Positions 29,570 to 37,469 of a stretch of DNA of 64,000 nt are shown here, piece after piece (within the stretch, counting starts at the first letter, position 1; every line of letters begins with the position of its first letter). The stretch covers positions 185,075 to 249,074 of the forward strand of contig CACKNK010000001.1 of NCBI GenBank assembly GCA_902601475.1, given 5' to 3'. This stretch comes from an uncultured SAR86 cluster bacterium. Lineage in GTDB: Bacteria; Pseudomonadota; Gammaproteobacteria; Magnimaribacterales; D2472. The notes beneath the pieces are model-generated. The model searched no databases, was not told the origin of the DNA, and was given only the letters and a program-made list of their open reading frames with translations. Made by a program: the position numbers and the translations under genes.

Positions 29570-30709
29570 ATGAAACTAGTCTTAAATGAAGAATTACAGT
29601 TTTTAAAAGATACTGCTTCAAACTTTGCAAAAGATAAAGCTCCGGTGTCTCACTTAAGAAAACTCAGAGATGAAGATCATCCAAATTCTTGGGATGAAGG
29701 TCTATGGAATGAAATGGTTGAGCTTGGTTGGACAAGCATTCTTATTCCAGAAAAATATGGAGGTTCTGAGTTTGGTCTTGCTGGCATAAGCGTGGTGCTT
29801 CAAGAGTTAGGCAAAACTCTAGTTCCCTCTCCATTATTTGCTACAGGTGTATTAGGCGTTACTTTGATCAATCAAATGGGTTCGGAGCCTCAAAAAGAGA
29901 GACTTCTTGGAAAAATTCTTGAAGGTAAGCTTACGACTGCTCTAGCAATTGATGAGGGATCACATCATGAGCCTGCAAATACAGAGCTTACCGCAAAAAA
30001 AAATAATGATGGATGGGTCCTCAATGGAGAAAAGGTTTTTGTAATTGATGGTTCAAGTGCTGATCTTTTGATTGTTATAGCTAGAACGTCTGGTAACAAA
30101 GGTGATACCCAAGGATTATCAGCATTCATTGTAGATCCTAGTTCAAAAGGTATAAATAGAAGAAAAGTGCCAACTGCAGATTCAAGAAATTATGCAAATA
30201 TTTCATTTGAAGATGTAACAATTTCAGCTGAGGAAATCCTTGGCGAGGTTGATGGTGCTTCTGACCAAATTCAAAAAGTTTTGGATTTTGGAAGAATTGC
30301 AATGTCGGCGGAAATGCTAGGAAATACTGAGGAAGCATTTGCAATAACTTTAAATTATCTTAAGGAAAGAAAGCAGTTTGGTGTTCTAATTGGGTCATTT
30401 CAGGCTTTGCAACATAGAGCAGCAAAAATGTTTTGTGAAATCGAGTTAACAAAATCAGCTGTAATAGCTGCAATGCATGCTGCAGATGAAAACTCTAATG
30501 AGCTCGAAAGGCTATCAAGCCTGGCAAAATTTCAAGCTGGAACAACCTTGCACACAGTAAGCAATGAATCAATACAAATGCATGGTGGTATTGGTGTTAC
30601 AGATGAGTATGACATAGGCTTTTATCTAAAACGTGCAAGAGTGGCAGAACAAATTTTTGGTTCCTCAACTTATCATAAAGCTAGATACGCAGATATAAGC
30701 GGCTACTAA
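29570..30709 (+). CDS. Acyl-CoA dehydrogenase, probable non-catalytic partner subunit
   Basis: A 379-residue acyl-CoA dehydrogenase-fold protein. It keeps the FAD-facing KERKQFGVLIGSFQALQHRAA helix and the MHGGIGVTDEYDIGFYLKR end motif. Where the partner has HER, this protein has FGR (Gly241), so it lacks the expected base. In ChsE-type alpha2-beta2 enzymes one chain lacks the base while still shaping the FAD site, which is the likely role here. It is 12 bp after the partner gene and one base before mazG. Confidence 0.9.
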   Translation: MKLVLNEELQFLKDTASNFAKDKAPVSHLRKLRDEDHPNSWDEGLWNEMVELGWTSILIPEKYGGSEFGLAGISVVLQELGKTLVPSPLFATGVLGVTLINQMGSEPQKERLLGKILEGKLTTALAIDEGSHHEPANTELTAKKNNDGWVLNGEKVFVIDGSSADLLIVIARTSGNKGDTQGLSAFIVDPSSKGINRRKVPTADSRNYANISFEDVTISAEEILGEVDGASDQIQKVLDFGRIAMSAEMLGNTEEAFAITLNYLKERKQFGVLIGSFQALQHRAAKMFCEIELTKSAVIAAMHAADENSNELERLSSLAKFQAGTTLHTVSNESIQMHGGIGVTDEYDIGFYLKRARVAEQIFGSSTYHKARYADISGY

Positions 30710-30710
30710 G

Positions 30711-31496
30711 TTGGCTGATATTAACCCTCTTCTCGAGCTGATGGAAAAGCTTCGAGATAAAGATAAGGGTTGTCCATGGGATATAAAACAAGATCACAAC
30801 TCAATTGCACATTGCTCCATAGAAGAAGCCTATGAGTTGGTTGCAGCTATAACTAAAAATGATCAGGAAAATATAAAAGAAGAGCTTGGCGATGTCTTGC
30901 TTCAAGTAATCTTTCACTCACAGATTGCAAAAGAAAATAAAGCTTTTGATTTTAATGATGTGGTTGAGGTTTTGAGTAAAAAACTAATAACAAGACACCC
31001 AAATGTTTTTGATCCAGATTTTGATCTAAAGATTTCAGCAGATGAGCAATCAAAGCTGTGGGATGAAATTAAAGAGAAAGAAAAAAAGCAAAATACAAAC
31101 AAGGAAAGTTTTGAATCGATTTCAAGCTCTCTATCTCCAATTCAAAAATCTAAAGAAATTCAAAAAGAAGCTTCAAAGAAAAATTTTGATTGGAATTCTA
31201 CTGAAGATGTATTTGAAAAAGTCCATGAAGAATTAAACGAATTAAAATCTATTCAACATAAAAAAAACCAGGCAAAAGAGGAGCTAGGAGATCTCTTTTT
31301 TGTCTTAATTAATTTGGCCAAACACCTTCAAGTTGATCCTGATATAGCAATTGAATCAGCTAACCAAAAATTTATGAGAAGGTTTTTAAAACTTGAGGAA
31401 ATTGCAAAAAAAAGAAATCAAAATATAGAAAATGCTAATATAGACGACCTTGATAAGCTTTGGGAAGAGGTTAAACAGGGTGAGAAGTCTTTATAA
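30711..31496 (+). CDS. mazG: Nucleoside triphosphate pyrophosphohydrolase MazG
   Basis: MazG hydrolyses NTPs to NMPs plus pyrophosphate and limits ppGpp or damaged nucleotides. The 261-residue protein has two tandem MazG helical domains: residues about 5-110 (CPWDIKQDH, SIEEAYEL, EELGDVLLQVIFH) and about 145-250 (EVHEELNEL-like block, EELGDLFFVLINLA). The EExxE-type metal motifs are visible in both halves. The start is TTG one base after the previous stop, and the YihG-type gene begins inside its 3' end. Confidence 0.93.
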   Translation: MADINPLLELMEKLRDKDKGCPWDIKQDHNSIAHCSIEEAYELVAAITKNDQENIKEELGDVLLQVIFHSQIAKENKAFDFNDVVEVLSKKLITRHPNVFDPDFDLKISADEQSKLWDEIKEKEKKQNTNKESFESISSSLSPIQKSKEIQKEASKKNFDWNSTEDVFEKVHEELNELKSIQHKKNQAKEELGDLFFVLINLAKHLQVDPDIAIESANQKFMRRFLKLEEIAKKRNQNIENANIDDLDKLWEEVKQGEKSL

Positions 31497-32364
31497 AAAT
31501 ATAATTGGTGTTCTAACAATAAACACAATTATTATTATTCTTTCGATCGGAGTGATTGTACTTTCGATTGTTTGTTTGCCACGCGTATTCCCCTCAAGAA
31601 AAATAAAAAAATTTATAACTGGAATTGCCAATGGAATTGGTGACATTGTTGTGTGGACAATGAAAATTTCATTAATTCCTCTTCATAGACCAAATTGGAT
31701 GATTGAATTTCCTGAAGGGATTTCTAAAAAAAATTGGTATCTGGGCACCAGTAACCACATGTCATGGGCTGACATATTTGTGCTTCTTTTTTCTGCAAAT
31801 TATAAAGCTCCGCTTTTGAAATTCTTTATGAAAAAACAGTTGCAATGGATACCGCTTATTTATTTGGTTCACAAGACGATAGATATGCCATTTGTGAATC
31901 GACACTCAAGGGAAGAAATAACTAAAAATCCTAACTTAAAAATAATTGATTTTGAAAATTCAAGAATTGCGGCAAAAAGATTTACAAGACATCCTGCAAC
32001 AGCTTTCAGTTTTGCTGAGGGAACAAGATTCTCTGACAGTAAGAAAGTGGCAATGAAATCAGACTATAAAGGTTTACTTAATCCAAAAATTGGAGCGCTT
32101 GCAACTGCGCTTGCAGGCATGCCAATGGTAAGTGAATTGATTGATTTCACCTTGATTTATGAAACGGACAAACGTTCTGCATGGGCATTTGCTTGTGGTG
32201 AAATGAAAAATGTAAAAATTATAGTTAAAAAATACAAAATACCTACTGAGCTTATAAATCATCATGATAAAAGCTCAAATGATTATAGGGAGCTATTTAA
32301 GGTATTCGTCGATGATATTTGGAAAAAAAAGCAATTGATTATTGATCAAAATTCTAGTTTTTGA
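31480..32364 (+). CDS. 1-acyl-glycerol-3-phosphate acyltransferase-family protein (YihG-like)
   Basis: PlsC-family membrane enzymes acylate lysophosphatidate. I chose the GTG at 31,480, preceded by GAGG, giving 294 residues and a 17-bp overlap with mazG; a TTG at 31,450 is also in frame. A membrane helix lies at about residues 10-35. The acyltransferase motif HxxxxD is NHMSWAD, with FAEGTRFS as the second block. The segment SKKNWYLGTSNHMSWADI closely resembles E. coli YihG, which helps set phospholipid acyl chains. Its end overlaps the convergent rraA-like gene by 19 bp. Confidence 0.87.
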   Translation: MRSLYKNIIGVLTINTIIIILSIGVIVLSIVCLPRVFPSRKIKKFITGIANGIGDIVVWTMKISLIPLHRPNWMIEFPEGISKKNWYLGTSNHMSWADIFVLLFSANYKAPLLKFFMKKQLQWIPLIYLVHKTIDMPFVNRHSREEITKNPNLKIIDFENSRIAAKRFTRHPATAFSFAEGTRFSDSKKVAMKSDYKGLLNPKIGALATALAGMPMVSELIDFTLIYETDKRSAWAFACGEMKNVKIIVKKYKIPTELINHHDKSSNDYRELFKVFVDDIWKKKQLIIDQNSSF

Positions 32365-32825
32365 CGACTGATCCCAAAATTATTTTCGTCAGCATACAAC
32401 CAGTAGCCCGGTTTAAATATCAATCCTGCAAAGGAAATCATCGCTCCTCTTTTTCCAAGACCAAATTTTTCAGTTTTTTTAAACACGCTGCCTTTTGCAA
32501 TTATTGATATTGGAAGATCATTAATCTCTGTTACATCTCTTATGTAACCGTTTAAAACAACTCCCTGCCAATTATTTTTTACTGCCTCAGCAGCAATGTG
32601 ATCACCAATCATGGAAACATGATTAACTCCTGCTGCATCAATAACTAATATCCTACCTCTACCATCTTCTGCCAGAATTGATTTAACGAGGCTGTTATCA
32701 TCGGTACAGAAAACAGTTTCTATCTCACCATTAAGAATATTAGATTTGCCATATCGAAGAAATCTTTTATTGGAGACATTTAACATCTGAGGATATAGGT
32801 CTGATATATCTGGTAGAGTCTTCAA
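32346..32825 (-). CDS. RraA-family protein
   Basis: A 159-residue protein of the RraA family, whose E. coli member binds and inhibits RNase E; other members are aldolases. Typical features are GDHIAAEAVKNNWQGVVLNGYIRDV and the ending with FGLGKRGA and FKPGYWLYADENN. Length (E. coli RraA is 161) and the C-terminal YADEDG-like segment favour the RNase E-regulator type. It directly abuts the luciferase-like gene upstream (no gap) and overlaps the YihG-like gene end. Confidence 0.87.
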   Translation of the reverse strand: MKTLPDISDLYPQMLNVSNKRFLRYGKSNILNGEIETVFCTDDNSLVKSILAEDGRGRILVIDAAGVNHVSMIGDHIAAEAVKNNWQGVVLNGYIRDVTEINDLPISIIAKGSVFKKTEKFGLGKRGAMISFAGLIFKPGYWLYADENNFGISRQKLEF

Positions 32826-33833
32826 TTAAGGCCTCTTATTAAACACATTTATAAAATTAAAGGGTGCTTCAGCATTAGGATTAAAAAAAGTTGGTGCTAC
32901 TCTTTCAGCAATTTTAGAGTACCTTTCATGAATCTGATCCTTGGCAGAATTAATACTTCCGACAATGGCAATTGTTTCCAGCATTTCATCATTAATAAGT
33001 TTTGGCATCTCATCCCACGCTCCTTTCTTTGAGAGCTTGTTAAGTTCAAAATGTATATTCTCCCAACCATGCTCCTCAAGAACAACTTTATAGGCAGGTG
33101 TAGAGCCATAAAAACCAAGCTGCATCCTCAGTCCATTAATTGCTTGATCAAGCTCATCCTGATCATCTGCAGCAGCTACCATGGCGCCAATTGAAATTTT
33201 AAAATTTTTATTTTTTGATTTATTAAGCCCTTTATCTACTGCAGGAAGTGTTATGGCTTGAAGAGATTTTACTGAATGAAATGGATGAACCAATAATCCG
33301 TCAGCAACTTCTGCTGCTACACATGTCATTAATGGTCCTACTCCGGCAAGATATATGCTGGGAAGACCATACTCATGTTTTCCAGGATTAAAAAGTGGTG
33401 TCATAAGCGTATGACTATAAAATTCTCCTTTAAAATTTAACTGAGTTCCATTTTCCCAACACTCCCATATAGATTTTATAGCTTGGATCATTTCCCTCAT
33501 TCTGTTTGCTGGAGAGGACCATGGCATTGAAAAGCGTTTTTCGATATGGGGTTTGATCTGAGATCCAAGACCCATAATAAATCGTCCTTTTGATAAGAGC
33601 TGTAAGTCATAACCAATATTTGCTAACAGCATAGGATTCCTAGCAAAGGCAATGGCTATGGATGTAATTAAATTTATCTTTTTAGTATTTGATGCCGCAA
33701 CTGCAAGCGGCAAGAATGGTTCATGAGGACCTTCAAATGTACACAGTCCATCAAATCCCGACGCCTCTATCTTTGAAGATAAATCTGCGGCATCACTAGG
33801 ATCTCTAGTGATAATTGGCGCATCAATTTTCAT
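32826..33833 (-). CDS. Luciferase-like (LLM) flavin or F420 oxidoreductase
   Basis: A 335-residue TIM-barrel protein of the bacterial luciferase-like family. It begins MKIDAPIITRDPSDA and has FEGPHEPFLPLAVAA, GRFIMGLGSQIKPHIEKRFSMPW and YLAGVGPLMTCVAAEVADGLLVHP. This pattern fits the TIGR03617 (MSMEG_2256-type) group, which is predicted to use cofactor F420. No F420-synthesis gene is in the window, so FMN cannot be excluded. The stop is directly followed by the rraA-like start; function in a fatty-acid or xenobiotic pathway is a guess. Confidence 0.87.
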   Translation of the reverse strand: MKIDAPIITRDPSDAADLSSKIEASGFDGLCTFEGPHEPFLPLAVAASNTKKINLITSIAIAFARNPMLLANIGYDLQLLSKGRFIMGLGSQIKPHIEKRFSMPWSSPANRMREMIQAIKSIWECWENGTQLNFKGEFYSHTLMTPLFNPGKHEYGLPSIYLAGVGPLMTCVAAEVADGLLVHPFHSVKSLQAITLPAVDKGLNKSKNKNFKISIGAMVAAADDQDELDQAINGLRMQLGFYGSTPAYKVVLEEHGWENIHFELNKLSKKGAWDEMPKLINDEMLETIAIVGSINSAKDQIHERYSKIAERVAPTFFNPNAEAPFNFINVFNKRP

Positions 33834-33916
33834 GAGATCATTCTAATCAAAATAAGGTTGCAATGATATGTTGGAACTGCGATGCTAATTTAATATATTT
33901 TTGGTATGAATAAATT

Positions 33917-34528
33917 ATGAAGATTTTTGGATGTAATGATTCAAGACACGTTCGGCCTTTATGGACCGCAGAAGAAATGGGCTTGGATTATGAGTTAGAG
34001 ATGCTGCCATTCCCACCAAGATTTTTTAAAAAGGAATATTTGGATATAAATATTCTTGGCACTGTTCCATATTTAAAAGATGGAAAAGTTGAAATGACTG
34101 AGTCAGTGGCTATGTGTACTTATTTGTGTGAGCAATATGGTCCATCTGATTTAATAGTTTCTCCTGATGAAGATGACTATGCTGATTATCTAAATTGGCT
34201 TGCGCATTCTGATGCCACTTTGACCTTCCCTCTTACTGTTTACTTAAGATATGCCCTTCAAGAAGTTGGTGTAGCTGATGCAGCTGCAGAGGGTTACAAA
34301 AGATGGTTTTTGGCAAGACTAAGGTTGTTAGAAAAAAAATTAGAATCAAGGGAGTACCTTTGTAGCGACCGATTCACTTTAGCTGATATATGTGTCAGCT
34401 ATGCTATTTATTTAGCCACTTCTTTAAATGTTAACGAAGCATTAAAGCCAAATATAGCTCGATGGTCAGAAAAACTATTTAATCGAGATGCGTTTAAACG
34501 GGCAACTTCACAAAGATTTATTGAATAG
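33917..34528 (+). CDS. Glutathione S-transferase family protein
   Basis: A 203-residue soluble GST-like protein. It has an N-terminal thioredoxin-fold domain (1-80) with the cis-proline segment LGTVPYLKDG and the glutathione-binding MTESVAMCTYL. The helical C-terminal domain follows (about 90-200, FTLADICVSYAIYLA). It probably conjugates or isomerises electrophilic substrates. It lies alone on the plus strand between two oxidoreductase genes on the other strand, a neighbourhood consistent with detoxification or aromatic/lipid catabolism. Confidence 0.9.
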   Translation: MKIFGCNDSRHVRPLWTAEEMGLDYELEMLPFPPRFFKKEYLDINILGTVPYLKDGKVEMTESVAMCTYLCEQYGPSDLIVSPDEDDYADYLNWLAHSDATLTFPLTVYLRYALQEVGVADAAAEGYKRWFLARLRLLEKKLESREYLCSDRFTLADICVSYAIYLATSLNVNEALKPNIARWSEKLFNRDAFKRATSQRFIE

Positions 34529-34576
34529 AGTTAACTGTTACTGAGCCAGCCACCATCTAAATAGAAACTAATAAAA

Positions 34577-35716
34577 TTATTCGCCTATAAAATTAGCTAG
34601 CCTTTCATAGGCCTCAATGAAGTCTTCTTTAAATTCTTGGACAACATCGCTGGCAGAAATGCTCTGATTCATTAGCCCTACTCCCTGACCAACCCAGTAT
34701 GTAGAAAGATCTTTAGCTCCTTCATGACCACCCTCTGCTAATTTATTAACCTTTGCTAATGCTGGTTCAGCGACCATAGGCTGTAAGGGCATTGGAAGTG
34801 GTTCAGGTGCACCATCAGCTTCCCAAGCTTGAGTCCATGCTGAAACAAGCTGTCTTGAATGTTTACCAGTTCTACTTCGAGAACGAGTTGTTTGACTCGA
34901 GGACGCTTCGATCATTTTTTGTTTAATTATAGGTGGAACTTCTGACTCAGCTGTTGTTAGCCATACTGATCCACACCATGCACCAGATGCACCCATGCTC
35001 ATAGCTGCTGCCATCTGTTTTCCAGTTGCAATTCCGCCTGCTGCTAAGATTGGAACATCACCATAGGGTTGAATAGCTTCATAAACTTCAGGGATCAAGA
35101 CCATTGTTGAAACACTGCCGCAATGACCTCCTGCTTCGGTGCCAGAAACTACTAATATATCGACGCCAGCTTTTACTTGGTTAATAGCATGTTGTGCGGT
35201 CCCAAGAAGTGCAGCAACTTTAACATTATTATCTTTACCCATTTTTACCATCCAATCGGGCGGCACACCAAGAGCATTAGCAATTATTTTTATGGGATGA
35301 CTGAACGCAACATCCAAAAGTGCCTTAGCCCCATCCTCCTTAGTGTTCTCAGCCATATATGTTGCAGCAGTATTAATATTTCTTAACTCACTTGCTTCAA
35401 TATCATGATTTTCAAGAACATCAGCCCTGAAATCAGCATATTCCTGTGGGATCATTGATGATAGTTTTTCTGCATCAAACTTTTTGTCCTTATCTGCCAT
35501 TTTGTTAGGTATCAGAACATCTACTCCGTATGGCAAGCCATCGATATGATCATCAATCCATTTGAGCTCCTCTTCTAATTGTTCTGGTGTCATACCAACA
35601 GCACCTAGTACACCACACCCTCCTGCTTTTGATACAGCAACAACCACATCTCTACAATGAGTAAATGCTACCAGAGGAAATTCGATATCTAATAGTTCGC
35701 AGATTCTTGAGTTCAT
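34577..35716 (-). CDS. NAD(P)H-dependent flavin oxidoreductase / nitronate monooxygenase-like
   Basis: A 379-residue FMN TIM-barrel protein of the 2-nitropropane dioxygenase group. The key block is VVSGTEAGGHCGSV, containing the His expected in this family, followed by ILAAGGIATGKQMAAAMSMGASGAWCGSVWL for FMN phosphate. Such enzymes oxidise nitronates or serve as NADH:quinone or enoyl reductases, so the reaction is not fixed. A clear AAGGAA ribosome site precedes the ATG. It is divergent from the acyl-CoA carboxylase cluster, sharing a 100-bp region with two inverted repeats. Confidence 0.87.
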   Translation of the reverse strand: MNSRICELLDIEFPLVAFTHCRDVVVAVSKAGGCGVLGAVGMTPEQLEEELKWIDDHIDGLPYGVDVLIPNKMADKDKKFDAEKLSSMIPQEYADFRADVLENHDIEASELRNINTAATYMAENTKEDGAKALLDVAFSHPIKIIANALGVPPDWMVKMGKDNNVKVAALLGTAQHAINQVKAGVDILVVSGTEAGGHCGSVSTMVLIPEVYEAIQPYGDVPILAAGGIATGKQMAAAMSMGASGAWCGSVWLTTAESEVPPIIKQKMIEASSSQTTRSRSRTGKHSRQLVSAWTQAWEADGAPEPLPMPLQPMVAEPALAKVNKLAEGGHEGAKDLSTYWVGQGVGLMNQSISASDVVQEFKEDFIEAYERLANFIGE

Positions 35717-35771
35717 AATTAATTATTCCTTTTTTAATTACTAGTTTAACTAATTTTAAACAATTTTTTAT

Positions 35772-35799
35772 TGGTAATATTTTGTTAATTATATTACCA
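35772..35799. promoter_or_regulatory. Inverted repeat, probable operator of the acyl-CoA carboxylase cluster
   Basis: Perfect 9-bp arms TGGTAATAT and ATATTACCA flank a 10-bp spacer (TTTGTTAATT), placed in the divergent gap 18 bp before the carboxylase ATG. Length and symmetry fit a TetR-family dimer site, and the cluster encodes a TetR-type regulator. This is inference; no binding data can be seen. Confidence 0.6.
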
Positions 35800-35800
35800 T

Positions 35801-35817
35801 TATTAGATTATCTAATA
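35801..35817. promoter_or_regulatory. Second inverted repeat abutting the carboxylase start codon
   Basis: TATTAGAT-T-ATCTAATA is a perfect palindrome of 8-bp arms around one base. Its last base is the A of the carboxylase ATG. No Shine-Dalgarno sequence is seen before this ATG. It may be a second operator or an RNA hairpin masking the start. Its 1-bp gap from the first repeat makes a paired operator plausible. Confidence 0.5.
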
Positions 35818-37469
35818 TGAAAAATCTTGCACCAAAAATTAAATCCAATCTTGATACTAACTCTGAAGAGTTTTCTCAGAACAAAGAAATGATGCTTGAT
35901 AAGATAAGTTTCCTTGATGAACTTCTTGATAAAGCAAAACTGGGAGGTGGTACGCATCATCATGAAAGACTAGCAAAAAGAGGAAAAATGCCTGTTAGAG
36001 AAAGAGTCTTCAATCTTCTAGATCCCGACACACCATTTCTTGAAATTGCACCATTTGCTGCCTATGGGACGGAATTTACTGTTGGGGGTGGTTGCGTATG
36101 TGGCATAGGAGTTGTTGCTGGTACAGAATGCGTAATATTTGCAAATGATCCATCTGTGCTAGCAGGAGCCATGACAGTTTATGTCGGAGAAAAGTGGAAT
36201 CGTGCAATGGAAATTGCCAGAGTAAATCGATTGCCGTATATAAATTTTGTTGAATCTGCAGGTGGTGATTTAAGAATGGGTACAGGCAAGAAAGGAGATC
36301 AGCCTCCGGTAGCACCGACAATTGGACATACTCATTTTGCTGCGACTGGAAGATTTTTTTATGACATGACAGAACTCTCAAAAATGAGAATACCGGTCAT
36401 CTCAGTTGTTTTTGGATCTTCTACAGCCGGTGGTGCATATCAACCTGGAATGTCTGATTACAATATATTTGTTAAAGATCAAGCTAAAGTTTTTTTAGCA
36501 GGACCCCCTCTTGTAAAAATGGCAACTGGCGAAGAGTCTGATGATGAAACCCTTGGCGGAGCTAAGATGCACTCTGAGGTATCAGGCTTATCTGATTATC
36601 TTGCTGAAGATGAAATGGATGCCATTCGTTTATGTCGCAACGTTGTTTCACATCTTCATTGGGAAAAACAGGGAATAGAGCCTGCCTTACTTGGAGATGA
36701 GCCCACCTTAGATCCTGAAGAGTTATTGGGATTGGTTGATGAAGATCTTAAAAGTCCATTGGATATTAGAGAGGTGATAGGAAGAATTGTTGATGGATCA
36801 AGGTTTGAAGAGTATAAGACTCTTTATGGAAAAACAATGATATGTGGTTGGTCAATGATGCATGGCTATCCTGTTGGCATTGTTGGCAACAATGGTCCAA
36901 TTTATCCAGAGTCTGCTGAGAAAGCAGCTACATTTATTCAGCTCTGCAATAAAAGAAATATGCCAATAATTTTTTTACAAAATGTTACCGGTTTTCTTGT
37001 CGGTAAAGATTTTGAAAGACAAGCGATCATTAAAAAAGGCTCTCAACTTATAAATGCAGTATCAAATTCAACCGTACCCCATATTACCATTATTGTGGGA
37101 TCATCTTATGGAGCTGGGACATACGCAATGTCAGGTAGGGCCTACGATAATAAGTTCACTTTCCTTTGGCCAACAGCAAAAATTGCTGTGATGGGACCAA
37201 AGCAAATTGCTGGTGTTATGTCGATTGTAAGGAGAGGCCAGGCTGCAAGAAAAGGTGAAAAATTTGATGAAAAAGCTGATGCTGAAATTGTAAAAATGGT
37301 TGAAAGTGCGGCTGAACAAATGTCACTGGGCCTAGTTGCGAGCAGCATGATTACCGATGATGGGATAATTGATCCAAGAGATACAAGAACAATAATTGGT
37401 TTTTGCTTGTCTGTAATTAATAACTCTGAAATTAAAGGTGCAAGTGAATTTGGGGTCTTCAGATTATGA
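35817..37469 (+). CDS. Acyl-CoA carboxylase, carboxyltransferase (beta) subunit
   Basis: This 550-residue crotonase-fold protein transfers CO2 from biotin to an acyl-CoA. Motifs are KRGKMPVRERV near the start, FVESAGGDLRMG, the STAGGAYQPGMSDYN oxyanion region, SYGAGTYAMSGRAY and PTAKIAVMGPKQ. It is of the methylcrotonyl/geranyl-CoA carboxylase beta type, and the next gene encodes the biotin subunit. With the AtuA-like gene downstream, geranyl-CoA carboxylase (AtuC-like) or another branched enoyl-CoA carboxylase is likely. The 4-bp overlap with the alpha subunit supports a complex. Confidence 0.92.
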   Translation: MKNLAPKIKSNLDTNSEEFSQNKEMMLDKISFLDELLDKAKLGGGTHHHERLAKRGKMPVRERVFNLLDPDTPFLEIAPFAAYGTEFTVGGGCVCGIGVVAGTECVIFANDPSVLAGAMTVYVGEKWNRAMEIARVNRLPYINFVESAGGDLRMGTGKKGDQPPVAPTIGHTHFAATGRFFYDMTELSKMRIPVISVVFGSSTAGGAYQPGMSDYNIFVKDQAKVFLAGPPLVKMATGEESDDETLGGAKMHSEVSGLSDYLAEDEMDAIRLCRNVVSHLHWEKQGIEPALLGDEPTLDPEELLGLVDEDLKSPLDIREVIGRIVDGSRFEEYKTLYGKTMICGWSMMHGYPVGIVGNNGPIYPESAEKAATFIQLCNKRNMPIIFLQNVTGFLVGKDFERQAIIKKGSQLINAVSNSTVPHITIIVGSSYGAGTYAMSGRAYDNKFTFLWPTAKIAVMGPKQIAGVMSIVRRGQAARKGEKFDEKADAEIVKMVESAAEQMSLGLVASSMITDDGIIDPRDTRTIIGFCLSVINNSEIKGASEFGVFRL

